Shown piece after piece: positions 6,752 through 12,807 of a stretch of 25,034 nucleotides of DNA. Under the pieces are notes generated by a model, which worked only from the letters and a program-made list of their open reading frames with translations, was not told the origin of the DNA and made no database searches. The DNA is from a virus: positions 1 through 25,034 of the IMG/VR virus record IMGVR_UViG_3300009609_000058. One strand, 5' to 3'. Within the stretch, counting starts at the first letter, position 1, and the number at the start of each line of letters is the position of its first letter. Made by a program: the position numbers and the translations under genes.

Positions 6752-6998
6752 ATAGATTTATTCTATGTTAATTTTTGCTCCGGTGCGCACCCCAAACCCC
6801 ATACCCCCCTCTTTTTTATCACGCTATTAACCGCAGCCCTTGCCTATTGGGTTTCTGATTTTTTGGCCTCTCTATAGAGATAGTATAATATTCAATATGA
6901 GAATATATAGGGAGCCTCCAGAAATTAGAAACATATAACAAAACAAAACTCTGGCTCCCGCTCCGGCATTTTCTTATGGCCGAGTGTCCACGAAAACT
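6752..6998. promoter_or_regulatory. Divergent control region
   Basis: No gene is supported between the leftward and rightward clusters (about 6599-7010). It holds a 10-bp palindrome GGTGCGCACC (6782-6791), a C-run, a 12-bp palindrome TCTCTATAGAGA (6869-6880) and, next to it, a -10-like TATAAT (6884-6889) with only a weak -35 (TTTTGG, 17 bases upstream). Further on, GGGAGC and CAGA near 6911-6923 can pair with TCTG and GCTCCC near 6950-6960 as a bulged stem. The layout suggests a rightward promoter overlapped by an operator; this is inference. Confidence 0.45.
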
Positions 6999-7011
6999 GC
7001 ACAGTTTGATG
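6999..7011 (+). promoter_or_regulatory. GCACnGTTTRRTR motif, copy at the rightward cluster head
   Basis: Reads GCACAGTTTGATG. A GTG start codon (7011-7013) begins 12 bases after the motif's first base, the same spacing as in the protease-gene copy at 13319. Confidence 0.55.
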
Positions 7012-7181
7012 TGAAGAAATGCAAAGCGCCAGTGGACAATGACGCGATCCTCTTTCGTGACCATCATCAGGTCCGCGATCTCCACCGCACCGCGAAGCAC
7101 AATCTTCGAATGAAGAAGCGATCCGAATATGCCCGAGAAAAGCTACGTCAAGGAACTACAGAAGAACGTCGCACACATTGA
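7011..7181 (+). CDS. Small charged protein, 56 aa, possible GTG start
   Basis: The frame reads VKKCKAPVDNDAILFRDHHQ... with a strongly basic C-terminal half (KRSEYAREKLRQ). It begins with GTG inside the promoter-like motif; the frame is also open 27 bases further up to another GTG at 6984. It overlaps the next gene by 53 bases. Composition is natural but nothing is recognised, and the start is uncertain because no Shine-Dalgarno sequence exists. Confidence 0.45.
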   Translation: MKKCKAPVDNDAILFRDHHQVRDLHRTAKHNLRMKKRSEYAREKLRQGTTEERRTH

Positions 7182-7782
7182 CCGCGAGAACGCGTTCCTG
7201 CTCTACGCTGCGTTCACTGGTGATCTGGAGCGCACAGCGCACGCGCTGGGCATCCGCACTATTGATGTGCTCAACATCGCCAACGAGGACCAATGGAACG
7301 AGAAGCTCAAAGGCATCCTTGATTTGAAGAAGTCCGGCAAGCCCGGTGATATCGAGCGCGCAATCAATCGCGCGTTGAATTTCGTGCAGGCCCACCGCAT
7401 GCGCCTCATCATCGAGCGCGTGATTCGCAAGTTGACCGGCATGAGCGATGAAGAATTGGAGCAATACTTATTCACCGAAGCCAACATCGGGACATCTGAG
7501 AACCCGGTGAACTACAAGAAACTCACCACGCGACAACTGGCTGACCTCGCATCCGCAATTGAGAAGTGTCACGCCATGTCCTACGCTGCGCTCAACGACA
7601 CGACGCAAGAGCGCATCAAGCGCGACAGCAGCGGCAAGGATGAAGTAGCAGCCGGTGAACTGCACGTGCAGCTTGCGCGAGCGATGCAAGAGGCAGCCCG
7701 GAGCAAGTCACCACAGGCGCAGCTATTGGACGCACAGCTTGCCATTGCTGCCGAGGTGGCCGACGACGCCAAGAGCCAGTAA
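7129..7782 (+). CDS. Possible terminase small subunit (HTH-like protein)
   Basis: This 217-residue, mostly helical protein has residues 22-50 (AFLLYAAFTGDLERTAHALG and onward) resembling the helix-turn-helix of phage small terminase subunits, where a small hydrophobic helix is followed by an Ala-x-x-LGI turn. The middle (RMRLIIERVIRKLTGMSDEELEQYL) and C-terminus (Ala/Gln-rich) would form oligomerising helices. Small terminase marks the packaging site on DNA and feeds it to the large subunit. Against this call, the large-subunit gene is 9 kb away. Other DNA-binding regulators would fit equally well. Confidence 0.4.
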   Translation: MPEKSYVKELQKNVAHIDRENAFLLYAAFTGDLERTAHALGIRTIDVLNIANEDQWNEKLKGILDLKKSGKPGDIERAINRALNFVQAHRMRLIIERVIRKLTGMSDEELEQYLFTEANIGTSENPVNYKKLTTRQLADLASAIEKCHAMSYAALNDTTQERIKRDSSGKDEVAAGELHVQLARAMQEAARSKSPQAQLLDAQLAIAAEVADDAKSQ

Positions 7783-7784
7783 CG

Positions 7785-7890
7785 TTAAAAGTTAGGCTCG
7801 TCTAACACTTGACCCTGTATTGACAATGTATTTACATTGTATTTACGCCCATAGGTAAGCGAAACAATCTTCGGCTCACCTAACTTTTAA
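7785..7890. repeat. 12-bp inverted repeat bracketing an operator-like site
   Basis: TTAAAAGTTAGG (7785-7796) is the exact reverse complement of CCTAACTTTTAA (7879-7890). A short GTTAG/CTAAC hairpin also sits at 7791-7806. GGCTCnnCTAAC recurs directly at both ends, so this element contains both direct and inverted repetition. It follows the stop of the gene at 7782 and no gene lies inside. Confidence 0.55.
7820..7845 (+). promoter_or_regulatory. 18-bp operator-like palindrome on a -35 box
   Basis: ACAATGTA-TT-TACATTGT (7823-7840) is a perfect two-arm palindrome. It overlaps TTGACA (7820-7825), an ideal -35 hexamer. The -10 is weak (TTTACG/TTACGC at 16-17 bases; TATTTA at 14). The arrangement is that of a repressor binding site covering a promoter. 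Confidence 0.45.
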
Positions 7891-8313
7891 GCGATTCATT
7901 GAGGATTTCACACGGTTTCAGATCGACCCGGCAGTATTTGCCTACCAACATTCTAAAGAACGGCTACACGGCGATCCGCCGAACCGCCCTCGTAACCTGT
8001 TGCCAATCAGCCACTTAGCCATGTCGCCGAGTTCGGAATTGGGCTTGGGGGGGTTCGCGCGCCTGAAAGGCCGCTTACCGAGGTCACCGCGAGATGAAAA
8101 ATCGAGATCGAGGCAGCTTATGCCCGGTGTGAGATGGACGAAGTTGCCGTTTACACGGCAGTCCGGCGATACGGCGGTAAGACTTTCCGGCGAGACGCCA
8201 TGATGGCGGAATGGCGGAAGGACGAGCCGCGTTGTCAAATCTTTCTGCATATCGCACCGTTTAGTGATCAATGGCATCTAACGGCAGATTTCCAGCAAGC
8301 GGGCAGACGGTAG
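7859..8313 (+). pseudogene. Possible decayed coding remnant between 7782 and 8271
   Basis: This 490-base gap has no intact gene. One frame from 7859 reads naturally (KRFIEDFTRFQIDPAVFAYQ, then LLPISHLAMS) but has no ATG and turns into Arg/Ser/Pro-rich sequence after a run of seven G. Another frame, after a stop near 8096, reads IEIEAAYARCEMDEVAVYTA and RDAMMAEWRKDE and ends at 8313; it includes an ATG at 8134. A single -1 shift at the A-run near 8097 would join the two frames. It may be a broken gene, a sequencing error, or two chance frames. Confidence 0.3.
8254..8266 (+). promoter_or_regulatory. GCACnGTTTRRTR motif before the tail-fibre gene
   Basis: Reads GCACCGTTTAGTG. The tail-fibre ATG (8271) is 17 bases from the motif's first base, with no Shine-Dalgarno sequence between. 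Confidence 0.5.
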
Positions 8314-9068
8314 GCCCCATCGCCGATCCAGAGCAGAACGATGACGCAGTGTCAAAGTCCTACATGCTGGATCAAGGCTATGCTGTCGCCTCGGCTGTTG
8401 CATCCGCTCTTGCGGCAAAGGCTGATCTCTCCCACACCCACGCGCAATCTGATATCACAAATCTCGTGTCCGATTTAGCGGGCAAAGCCGCTTCAGTGCA
8501 TACTCATGCGCAGTCTGATATCACCAATCTCGTGTCAGCATTGGCGGGCAAAGCTTCTTCCTCGCACACTCATTCCCAATCTGATATCACCAATCTGGTT
8601 TCTGATCTCGCGGGCAAGGCTGCTTCTGTTCATACCCACGCCGGTCTTCCCGTATTATTTCGTTTAAACGCTGATTCTCAGAACTCAAGTAATTCGTCGT
8701 TCACGAATATTTTTTCGCAGGCAGTGCTGGCAAATGAGGTGTGGTCTTTTGAGTGTATCGTTTATTTTCTGACCGCCGCTTCCACTACGGGATTGGTGGT
8801 GCAGGTCGATTCGCCCGCTTCACCAGCAGCCAGCCAAATTTCCTTTACCACCTTCGAGACTGCCACGGTCATTCGGAATCTCACCGGCGCGCAAGGCGTC
8901 GCTCTCGTCGGCACCGCAGGGCTCGCTACTGTTTTGGAAGCGCGCATCTCTGGAACGATTGAGAATGGTTCCAATGCTGGGAATATTATTCTCAAGTTCC
9001 GCTCCGAAGTAAATGCCTCAGCGGTCACTGCGAAACGTGGCTCATGGGGACGCTTCTACAAGCACTAA
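8271..9068 (+). CDS. Tail-fibre-like protein with HTH-SDITNL repeats
   Basis: The 265-residue protein has three parts. The N-terminus (1-54) carries DDAVSKSYMLDQGYAV, a pattern seen in phage fibre and collar proteins, and an Ala-rich helix. Residues 55-120 hold three 22-residue repeats of the form HTHAQSDITNLVSDLAGKA, plus a final HTH at 121; HxH-bearing repeats of this sort are common in trimeric phage fibres. Residues 125-265 are strand-rich and probably form the receptor-binding knob (GLVVQVDSPASPAASQ; FRSEVNASAV). It would act at the virion surface in host recognition. It has its own promoter-like motif, so it may be expressed separately. Confidence 0.75.
   Translation: MASNGRFPASGQTVGPIADPEQNDDAVSKSYMLDQGYAVASAVASALAAKADLSHTHAQSDITNLVSDLAGKAASVHTHAQSDITNLVSALAGKASSSHTHSQSDITNLVSDLAGKAASVHTHAGLPVLFRLNADSQNSSNSSFTNIFSQAVLANEVWSFECIVYFLTAASTTGLVVQVDSPASPAASQISFTTFETATVIRNLTGAQGVALVGTAGLATVLEARISGTIENGSNAGNIILKFRSEVNASAVTAKRGSWGRFYKH
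8433..8630 (+). repeat. Three 66-bp in-frame direct repeats
   Basis: The three 22-codon fibre repeats are also close at DNA level (the CAATCTGATATCAC-like core recurs with few changes), so they probably arose by recent tandem duplication and could change in number by slippage or recombination. Confidence 0.8.
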
Positions 9069-9086
9069 TTAACTAATAGTTAATTA
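9066..9086. terminator. A/T-rich hairpin at the end of the tail-fibre gene
   Basis: TAATTAACT-AAT-AGTTAATTA is a 9-bp perfect stem with a 3-base loop that begins on the fibre gene's stop codon and is followed by TTTA. The A/T-rich stem is weak for a Rho-independent terminator, so it may instead be an mRNA 3'-end structure or a protein site. Confidence 0.35.
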
Positions 9087-9098
9087 TTTACACCGCTT

Positions 9099-9116
9099 TG
9101 ACACCAATTGGTGTCA
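9099..9116. repeat. 18-bp palindrome, copy 2 (intergenic)
   Basis: Identical to the copy at 5677-5694 (TGACACCAATTGGTGTCA). It lies 30 bases after the tail-fibre stop codon. Read on the plus strand in the frame matching copy 1, the DNA gives LTPIGV followed by ILLRESPTSR and a stop. Confidence 0.8.
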
Positions 9117-9225
9117 TTCTTCTCCGTGAATCCCCTACCTCGCGGTAAGCAGTCTTCCTATTGTCCCTCTCGACCGCGTTTGCTATGGTGTGCCTAACAA
9201 ATGAAACAACTATTCGAAACAAAAA

Positions 9226-9600
9226 GTGAAACCAAATCATCTCTACCATCGTGATATCTTCTTCCCCGAGGACCTGTTGCAACTGTCAAAGCAGAAGCAC
9301 ATTCAACTGACCTATGCGCCGACCGCCCGCGAGCACGCGAAGCATGATGCCCTGCCGATCCGTGGCGGCATCGATGTGACGTGGACCAACATCGTCGAGG
9401 TCGGCAGCGCGCAATATTTGAAGCCGTCCGATTCCATCGAACGAGTGGTCGTCCGGGAACCATTGGATGCTGACACCGATCTGGTTTTCGACATCAAGAC
9501 TGATCTCCGGTCTGGCCATGGCACCGTGGTGCGAACTACTCGTGCGAATGCGCGCAAGCCGCACTACTCCGCGCGCCTCTCGGAATATATTTCCTGCTAA
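9226..9600 (+). CDS. Hypothetical protein, 124 aa, GTG start
   Basis: The sequence after residue 25 is strand-rich (IQLTYAPTAREHAKHDALPI; GGIDVTWTNIVEVGSAQYL), which would suit a small virion or tail component, but no family was recognised. The only start upstream in frame is GTG at 9226. An ATG at 9201 opens a different frame of 17 codons (MKQLFETKSETKSSLPS) that overlaps it, which may be a leader peptide or may mark a frameshift near the start. Confidence 0.55.
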   Translation: MKPNHLYHRDIFFPEDLLQLSKQKHIQLTYAPTAREHAKHDALPIRGGIDVTWTNIVEVGSAQYLKPSDSIERVVVREPLDADTDLVFDIKTDLRSGHGTVVRTTRANARKPHYSARLSEYISC

Positions 9601-9633
9601 CACCTCCCAACAAACAACAACAAAAGCAAAAAC

Positions 9634-10029
9634 ATGAAATCATACTGTATACTTCTCGCTCTCGCTCTTGTTGGCTGCACCTCGGTTCGTGAGTCGGGCC
9701 AGATCGGTGACGTGAAGATTTATCGGGCCACTGCCCGTGGAGTCTTTTCGCCGTCGTCTACCACGCTCATCGCCGCGCCAGCCAACGGTGCGAAGAACGT
9801 CGAAGACCTCCAAGTCCTCTCCGCCGCGCATGGCCCCGGGTTCGTCCCTGCCGTCGCGCAAGCGGGCGGGATCGCTGGCGGCGCTGCACTGCTTCGTCCT
9901 TCGCGGAATTCCACTTCCGTCTCGGGCACGAGTAATGCCGCTGCAACTGCCAATGGTGGCACTAGCACAGGTGGCGGCACTCAATTCGTTCCGCCCGGCC
10001 ACGTGAACAACCCCAGCCAGAACAACTAA
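9634..10029 (+). CDS. Small lipoprotein, 131 aa
   Basis: The N-terminus is a lipoprotein signal: Lys2, a hydrophobic run, then the lipobox LVGC at residues 12-15, with Cys15 as the lipid-attachment site. The mature part has a strand region (GDVKIYRATARGVFSP), a Gly/Ala-rich stretch and a disordered Ser/Thr/Gly/Asn tail ending PSQNN. It should be anchored in a membrane of a diderm host. Phage lipoproteins of this size act in superinfection exclusion or as outer spanins; the sequence does not decide. Confidence 0.75.
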   Translation: MKSYCILLALALVGCTSVRESGQIGDVKIYRATARGVFSPSSTTLIAAPANGAKNVEDLQVLSAAHGPGFVPAVAQAGGIAGGAALLRPSRNSTSVSGTSNAAATANGGTSTGGGTQFVPPGHVNNPSQNN

Positions 10030-10033
10030 AAAT

Positions 10034-10083
10034 TGTGCGGCCCCCGTCAGAAAGTTGTGGTATTTTTTCTCCGGGGGCTGCAC
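10034..10083 (+). terminator. Large hairpin, 13-bp arms, after the lipoprotein gene
   Basis: GTGCGGCCCCCG(T) at 10034-10046 pairs with CCGGGGGCTGCAC (10071-10083) around a 24-base loop containing TATTTTTT. No T-run follows, so it is a poor classical terminator. Its 3' arm runs into the promoter-like motif at 10080, so it may insulate or control the RNA block that follows. Confidence 0.4.
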
Positions 10084-10092
10084 AGTTTGGTA
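10080..10092 (+). promoter_or_regulatory. GCACnGTTTRRTR motif before the RNA block
   Basis: Reads GCACAGTTTGGTA, followed by GCTTAGAG, which resembles the TAGAG that follows the copies at 16178 and 19369. No protein gene follows for over 700 bases, so the unit it heads would be the RNA block. Confidence 0.5.
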
Positions 10093-10130
10093 GCTTAGAG
10101 TGGTGAAGGGCACCATTCGATAAGAGGGAC

Positions 10131-10160
10131 TTGACAAGTGATTGCTCGATAGTGTAGGTT
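10131..10160 (+). promoter_or_regulatory. Sigma70-like promoter for the RNA block
   Basis: TTGACA at 10131-10136 is a perfect -35; an 18-base spacer leads to TAGGTT (10155-10160), a weak -10. It would give the RNA block a host-driven promoter in addition to the phage-type motif upstream. Confidence 0.35.
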
Positions 10161-10534
10161 AAGCACACTCGGCACTAGGCCGGGTAGGTCCAGAAACGGG
10201 CGAGCGGCAGAGCGGGGAAGTCCCCGCAAAATTAGTGGGCGATATCTGCGCGAGTGGATGCGCCCCCGTTGAGCACGGCGTCAGGGCCACGATAGCGTCC
10301 ACCAATTTTTGGCCGGTAGCTTAAGTCAGAGCACTCGGGCAGAGCGGACTCGTTTCATGAGGTAGCGCGGCGCGGGGGGGACGGAGGTAAAATCCTCCCC
10401 GGTCTTTTGATCTTTGAAAATTTAATGGGCCGGAGTTTGAAGGAAAGGCGGGTCATAACCGCTGAGTAGATCAAACGCAATAGCGGAGGAATCACGCGCG
10501 TGAGTCCCGAGTGTTTCCCGGCCCGCCAATTTAT
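10161..10534 (+). ncRNA. Candidate large structured RNA upstream of tRNA-Met
   Basis: No protein frame is credible here, yet the strand is full of nested complementary arms. There is a hairpin GCGGGG-AAGT-CCCCGC (10212-10227). A 14-bp helix with one mismatch joins 10228-10241 and 10296-10309, with small hairpins inside. GGCCGG (10311-10316) pairs with CCGGTC (10399-10404) and encloses GGAGG/CCTCC. GGGCCGG (10427-10433) pairs with CCGGCCC (10518-10524) and encloses GTTTGA/TCAAAC and GCGG-GTCATAA-CCGC. Three coaxial domains in a row next to a phage tRNA recall the GOLLD and ROOL classes of large phage RNA; I cannot test membership. Ends are approximate. Confidence 0.5.
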
Positions 10535-10611
10535 TGCGGGATGGAGCAGTCCGGTAGCTCAGCACGCTCATAACGTGAAGGTCGTAGGTTCAAATCCTGC
10601 TCCCGCAACCA
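10535..10611 (+). tRNA. tRNA-Met (CAT), initiator-like
   Basis: A complete 77-base cloverleaf: acceptor TGCGGGA/TCCCGCA with encoded ACCA end, D stem GAGC/GCTC, anticodon loop CTCATAA (10567-10573) with CAT at 10569-10571, and T arm GTAGG-TTCAAAT-CCTGC. The A11-T24 pair and overall sequence follow bacterial initiator tRNA. Two initiator marks are altered: position 1-72 is a T-A pair instead of the usual mismatch, and the three G-C pairs of the anticodon stem have become A-T, C-G and G-C, with a G/A mismatch at the stem's base. It may start translation or serve as an elongator Met tRNA. Confidence 0.92.
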
Positions 10612-10809
10612 ATTTGTCATGGTGTAAATGTAGCACTCCGGCTCGCGCCGGTGGCGTGGCCTCGGAAGCCACTGATGAACCCCGTAGCTGTTCAGGGGGA
10701 CGCTGAATAGCTCCACTTTGTGGAACGAGGTTCGTCGCCTTGTGAAAGGCTTCTGGCGATTAAAGTTGTGGCTAACTGGTGTTCAGCCCGCACGCCTCGC
10801 GACCCTTTT
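10612..10809 (+). ncRNA. Hairpin-rich non-coding stretch after the tRNA
   Basis: No gene is supported until the ATG at 10810. Five hairpins stand in a row: CCGGC-TCGC-GCCGG (10638-10651), GTGGC-CTCGGAA-GCCAC (10656-10672), CCCC/GGGG (10680-10699), TCCAC-TTT-GTGGA (10712-10724) and GCCTT-GTGA-AAGGC (10737-10750). They may be the 3' part of the structured RNA that surrounds the tRNA, or the leader of the next mRNA. Confidence 0.4.
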
Positions 10810-11322
10810 ATGAAAAAACTAATAGTAAGTATATTACTGACTTGTTTAAACATCCTCCACGCCGACAACGTCGCGTTCTCGTGGCGGGCCAACACCGAGC
10901 CCGATCTCGCGGGCTACTATCTCTACTATGGGCCGACGATTGGGATGCCGGTCAATTCGTTTCCGCAACTCATTCAAGGCACGCATGGCGCGCTGAACAT
11001 GCCGCCGCACTACTTTGCGTGGCTGACTGCGGTGAACGTCGGCGGATACGAGAGCGATCCGGCTTACCTCGTGTATCGCCCAAAGGTTGCCGAGGTGTCT
11101 GTGCTCGAATCGCCTACGCTTCAATTCAATGGGCAGCCGCTCACGAAACTGGAAGTGTTCCGGGCAGATGAGACGGTGTTCCCGGCCCTGACCCCGCCCT
11201 CCCTAAAAATTTATCAGGGACAGATCATCATTTTCTACCGGGGCCAGTCTTTTCCAGTTCCGGTGCCGATAACTGGCGAAAAGAATTTTTTCATTTCGTT
11301 CGTGACATCTCGGTCGATTTGA
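10810..11322 (+). CDS. Exported fibronectin-III-like protein, 170 aa
   Basis: The N-terminus (MKKLIVSILLTCLNILHA) is a good signal peptide with a likely cut after Ala18. The next part has the fibronectin type III pattern: VAFSWRANTEPDLAGYYLYY, then FAWLTAVNVGGYESDPAYL, where the Trp and Tyr cores and the xVNxxGxES turn are typical. Such domains act in carbohydrate or cell-surface contact. The C-terminal 70 residues are strand-rich and not recognised. The frame extends up to 10720, but the signal sequence fixes the ATG at 10810. A signal peptide on a phage decoration domain is unusual and suggests export by the host. Confidence 0.65.
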   Translation: MKKLIVSILLTCLNILHADNVAFSWRANTEPDLAGYYLYYGPTIGMPVNSFPQLIQGTHGALNMPPHYFAWLTAVNVGGYESDPAYLVYRPKVAEVSVLESPTLQFNGQPLTKLEVFRADETVFPALTPPSLKIYQGQIIIFYRGQSFPVPVPITGEKNFFISFVTSRSI

Positions 11323-11324
11323 CC

Positions 11325-11337
11325 GCACTGTTTGATG
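11325..11337 (+). promoter_or_regulatory. GCACnGTTTRRTR motif before a small-gene run
   Basis: Reads GCACTGTTTGATG; the ATG of the 50-residue gene (11339) lies 14 bases from its first base, leaving no space for a ribosome site. Confidence 0.55.
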
Positions 11338-11338
11338 T

Positions 11339-11491
11339 ATGGCAACGACTCACAATCATAAACCCGCTTACATCCTCGACATTCGACCCGGCACGTGGCA
11401 TCTGAAACCGGTGCGCACCGTTGCTGGTCCCGCGCAGTGGACTTTTTACTTCCTCTGCTTCAAGGTTACGAAGACCAGCTATGTCGCTTGA
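11339..11491 (+). CDS. Small hypothetical protein, 50 aa
   Basis: Reads MATTHNHKPAYILDIRPGTW and continues to a strand-like WTFYFLCFKVTKTSYVA end. It has a natural composition but no known motif. It follows the promoter-like motif directly and overlaps the next gene by 11 bases. Confidence 0.5.
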   Translation: MATTHNHKPAYILDIRPGTWHLKPVRTVAGPAQWTFYFLCFKVTKTSYVA

Positions 11492-11693
11492 TCCCGGAAA
11501 TATCATCGACCTCATGCCCTATCTCGAAGGGCAGAAGTTCGGCTGGACCGTGGACATGACCCACGCGGTCTTGAAGCATGGGGAGAAAGCCCCGCTCGAA
11601 CGTCCGCCGATCAATCCATACACTGGAGAGGTATCGGCGCTTGCGTGTTTGAAGACGACCGTGTTTCCGCCGAACATGGGAGATATAAAGTAA
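11481..11693 (+). CDS. Hypothetical protein, 70 aa
   Basis: Begins MSLDPGNIIDLMPYLEGQKF; contains a likely helix (MTHAVLKHGEKAPLE) and ends VFPPNMGDIK. The frame is open 60 bases further up, but ATG at 11481 overlaps the end of the preceding gene only slightly. Its stop and the next start share a base (TAATG). Function unknown. Confidence 0.55.
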   Translation: MSLDPGNIIDLMPYLEGQKFGWTVDMTHAVLKHGEKAPLERPPINPYTGEVSALACLKTTVFPPNMGDIK

Positions 11694-11872
11694 TGCCCTA
11701 CACCAAACGCAAACTGAAAAACGGCAAGGTCCGCGTCACCTCTCCGAATGGGGTGAAGTCCAAGGGCAGCACGCCCGAGAACGCGAAGAAGCAGGTCCGT
11801 TTGCTCCAAGCAGTGGAGCATGGCTTCAAGCCCACGCACCGGGATGCGATCAGAAAGAAGATGGGCGTATGA
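11693..11872 (+). CDS. Small basic protein, 59 aa
   Basis: MPYTKRKLKNGKVRVTSPNG, then KSKGSTPENAKKQVRLLQAV: a short strand pair followed by a helix. This layout is known from small phage proteins of unknown role that carry a Ser/Thr-Lys helix. The ATG at 11693 uses the last base of the preceding TAA, so I prefer it to the upstream in-frame Met at 11645. High Lys/Arg content suggests nucleic-acid contact. Confidence 0.6.
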   Translation: MPYTKRKLKNGKVRVTSPNGVKSKGSTPENAKKQVRLLQAVEHGFKPTHRDAIRKKMGV

Positions 11873-11955
11873 GACCGACAATCCTGACACGCATCCTGCT
11901 CGCGGTCATCGCCACCATCGCGTTTGCGCTGTCGTTCGCAATCTTTTTCTTATGA
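11869..11955 (+). CDS. One-helix membrane peptide, 28 aa
   Basis: MRPTILTRILLAVIATIAFA and SFAIFFL: one membrane helix with an N-terminal Arg pair. It overlaps both neighbours by ATGA (11869-11872 and 11952-11955). Its position just before a cell-wall-type peptidase makes a lysis or export partner possible, but the sequence alone does not show it. Confidence 0.6.
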   Translation: MRPTILTRILLAVIATIAFALSFAIFFL

Positions 11956-12431
11956 GATTCTATTTCTACCGGGGCAAGGGAATTTGGGCTGCGCTGATCC
12001 GCTGGTTCACGCGCAGCAAGTATGCACACATGGCTGTCGTTTTCGAGGACGGCACGGTCTACGAGTCCGTGCCCGGTAAGGGCGTCATCAAGGGCACGTT
12101 GAAGTCCACCGAGGGGGTTACACCGTTCTGCTATAAGATGGGCGCGCGACCAAACTCGGAAGCGGCTCGGAAATTTTGCGAGTCGGAACTCGGCACCGGT
12201 TACGACTACTGGGGCTGCATTTGTTTTCTGATTGGCATCCGGCAGCGTCGCAGCGCGTCTCGATACTTCTGTAGCGAGTTCGGCGCGGACGCGGCGAAGG
12301 TTGCCGAGGTAGCGTTGCAAGAGCGCGTTGAGTCCTCGGTGTTGTCGCCGGATATCTGCGCAATGTCGCCGGTGATCATGGTTGATTACACGCGCCGGTT
12401 CCAGTGGGACCACGTCGGAAGATATTCTTGA
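11952..12431 (+). CDS. Papain-like (NlpC/P60, YiiX-type) peptidase or amidase
   Basis: This 159-residue protein shows the permuted NlpC/P60 pattern. His26 lies in SKYAHMAVVF after a first helix (IRWFTRSK), followed by DGTVYESVPGKGV. The nucleophile Cys107 is in RYFCSEFGAD, and the C-terminal part has the usual SPDICA near-end motif. Enzymes of this fold cut peptide or amide bonds in cell wall, lipid or protein substrates. In a phage it may help lysis or entry. The ATG at 11952 overlaps the membrane peptide's stop; the frame itself is open to 11820. Confidence 0.75.
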   Translation: MRFYFYRGKGIWAALIRWFTRSKYAHMAVVFEDGTVYESVPGKGVIKGTLKSTEGVTPFCYKMGARPNSEAARKFCESELGTGYDYWGCICFLIGIRQRRSASRYFCSEFGADAAKVAEVALQERVESSVLSPDICAMSPVIMVDYTRRFQWDHVGRYS

Positions 12432-12456
12432 CAAGCGCGCCGGAATCTGGTAAGAT
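12428..12456 (+). promoter_or_regulatory. Sigma70 promoter, -10 six bases before ATG
   Basis: TTGACA (12428-12433), a 17-base spacer and TAAGAT (12451-12456). Only six bases separate the -10 from the ATG at 12463, so the expected transcription start falls on or near the start codon. The -35 overlaps the peptidase gene's stop codon. Confidence 0.7.
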
Positions 12457-12462
12457 CACTCC

Positions 12463-12807
12463 ATGATCGGACTATACGGAAGCATCGCTGGACAAACATT
12501 CGCCGCTGCGAAACATCTCTCTGATGAACCGCCGCATTGGATGGCCCCGGATACAGATTGCATGGGGCACCCCACGCCGGGCTACTGGCGACAATTCTTG
12601 CGTTGCTCGGACGGTTATATTGTAATCGGCATCGGCGTCTATGCGGAGGCAGCCACGGCGCAGGCAAAGAAAATGCGCGATGATCGCGAGGCGACTTTGA
12701 AACTCCCGCCCATAGAACGTCTGAAGCTACTGGCTGCGGGGAGTCTCTGCGACCAAGAGATGAAAGAGGCGATCCGGCTTCTGATCCAACTTTTGGTGAA
12801 AAAATGA
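12463..12807 (+). CDS. Hypothetical protein, 114 aa
   Basis: The N-terminus is Gly/Ala-rich (MIGLYGSIAGQTFAAAKHLS), with His/Trp/Pro in the middle and a helical C-terminus (EMKEAIRLLIQLLVKK). It has its own host-type promoter, unlike most neighbours, so it may be expressed early or constantly. No Shine-Dalgarno sequence fits before the ATG. Function unknown. Confidence 0.6.
   Translation: MIGLYGSIAGQTFAAAKHLSDEPPHWMAPDTDCMGHPTPGYWRQFLRCSDGYIVIGIGVYAEAATAQAKKMRDDREATLKLPPIERLKLLAAGSLCDQEMKEAIRLLIQLLVKK

Noticed and set aside
7942-8277. 111-residue minus-strand frame in the gap before the tail fibre
   Set aside because: Arg/Ser/Pro-rich, opposite the direction of both neighbours, with no start signal; the plus-strand frames look more natural.
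8433-8630. CRISPR-like regular repeats
   Set aside because: The 66-bp repeats are in frame within the tail-fibre gene and have no unique spacers.
9088-9282. 64-residue minus-strand frame containing MTPIGVKAV
   Set aside because: It arises from the palindrome and has no context on the minus strand.
10228-10533. Additional tRNA genes in the RNA block
   Set aside because: Acceptor-like helices exist (10311-10404; 10427-10524, followed by GCCA) and one loop reads GTCATAA, but D or T arms do not form a cloverleaf.
10656-10672. tRNA-Pro-like anticodon arm GTGGC-CTCGGAA-GCCAC
   Set aside because: No acceptor stem, D arm or T arm lies at the right distances; treated as an ordinary hairpin.
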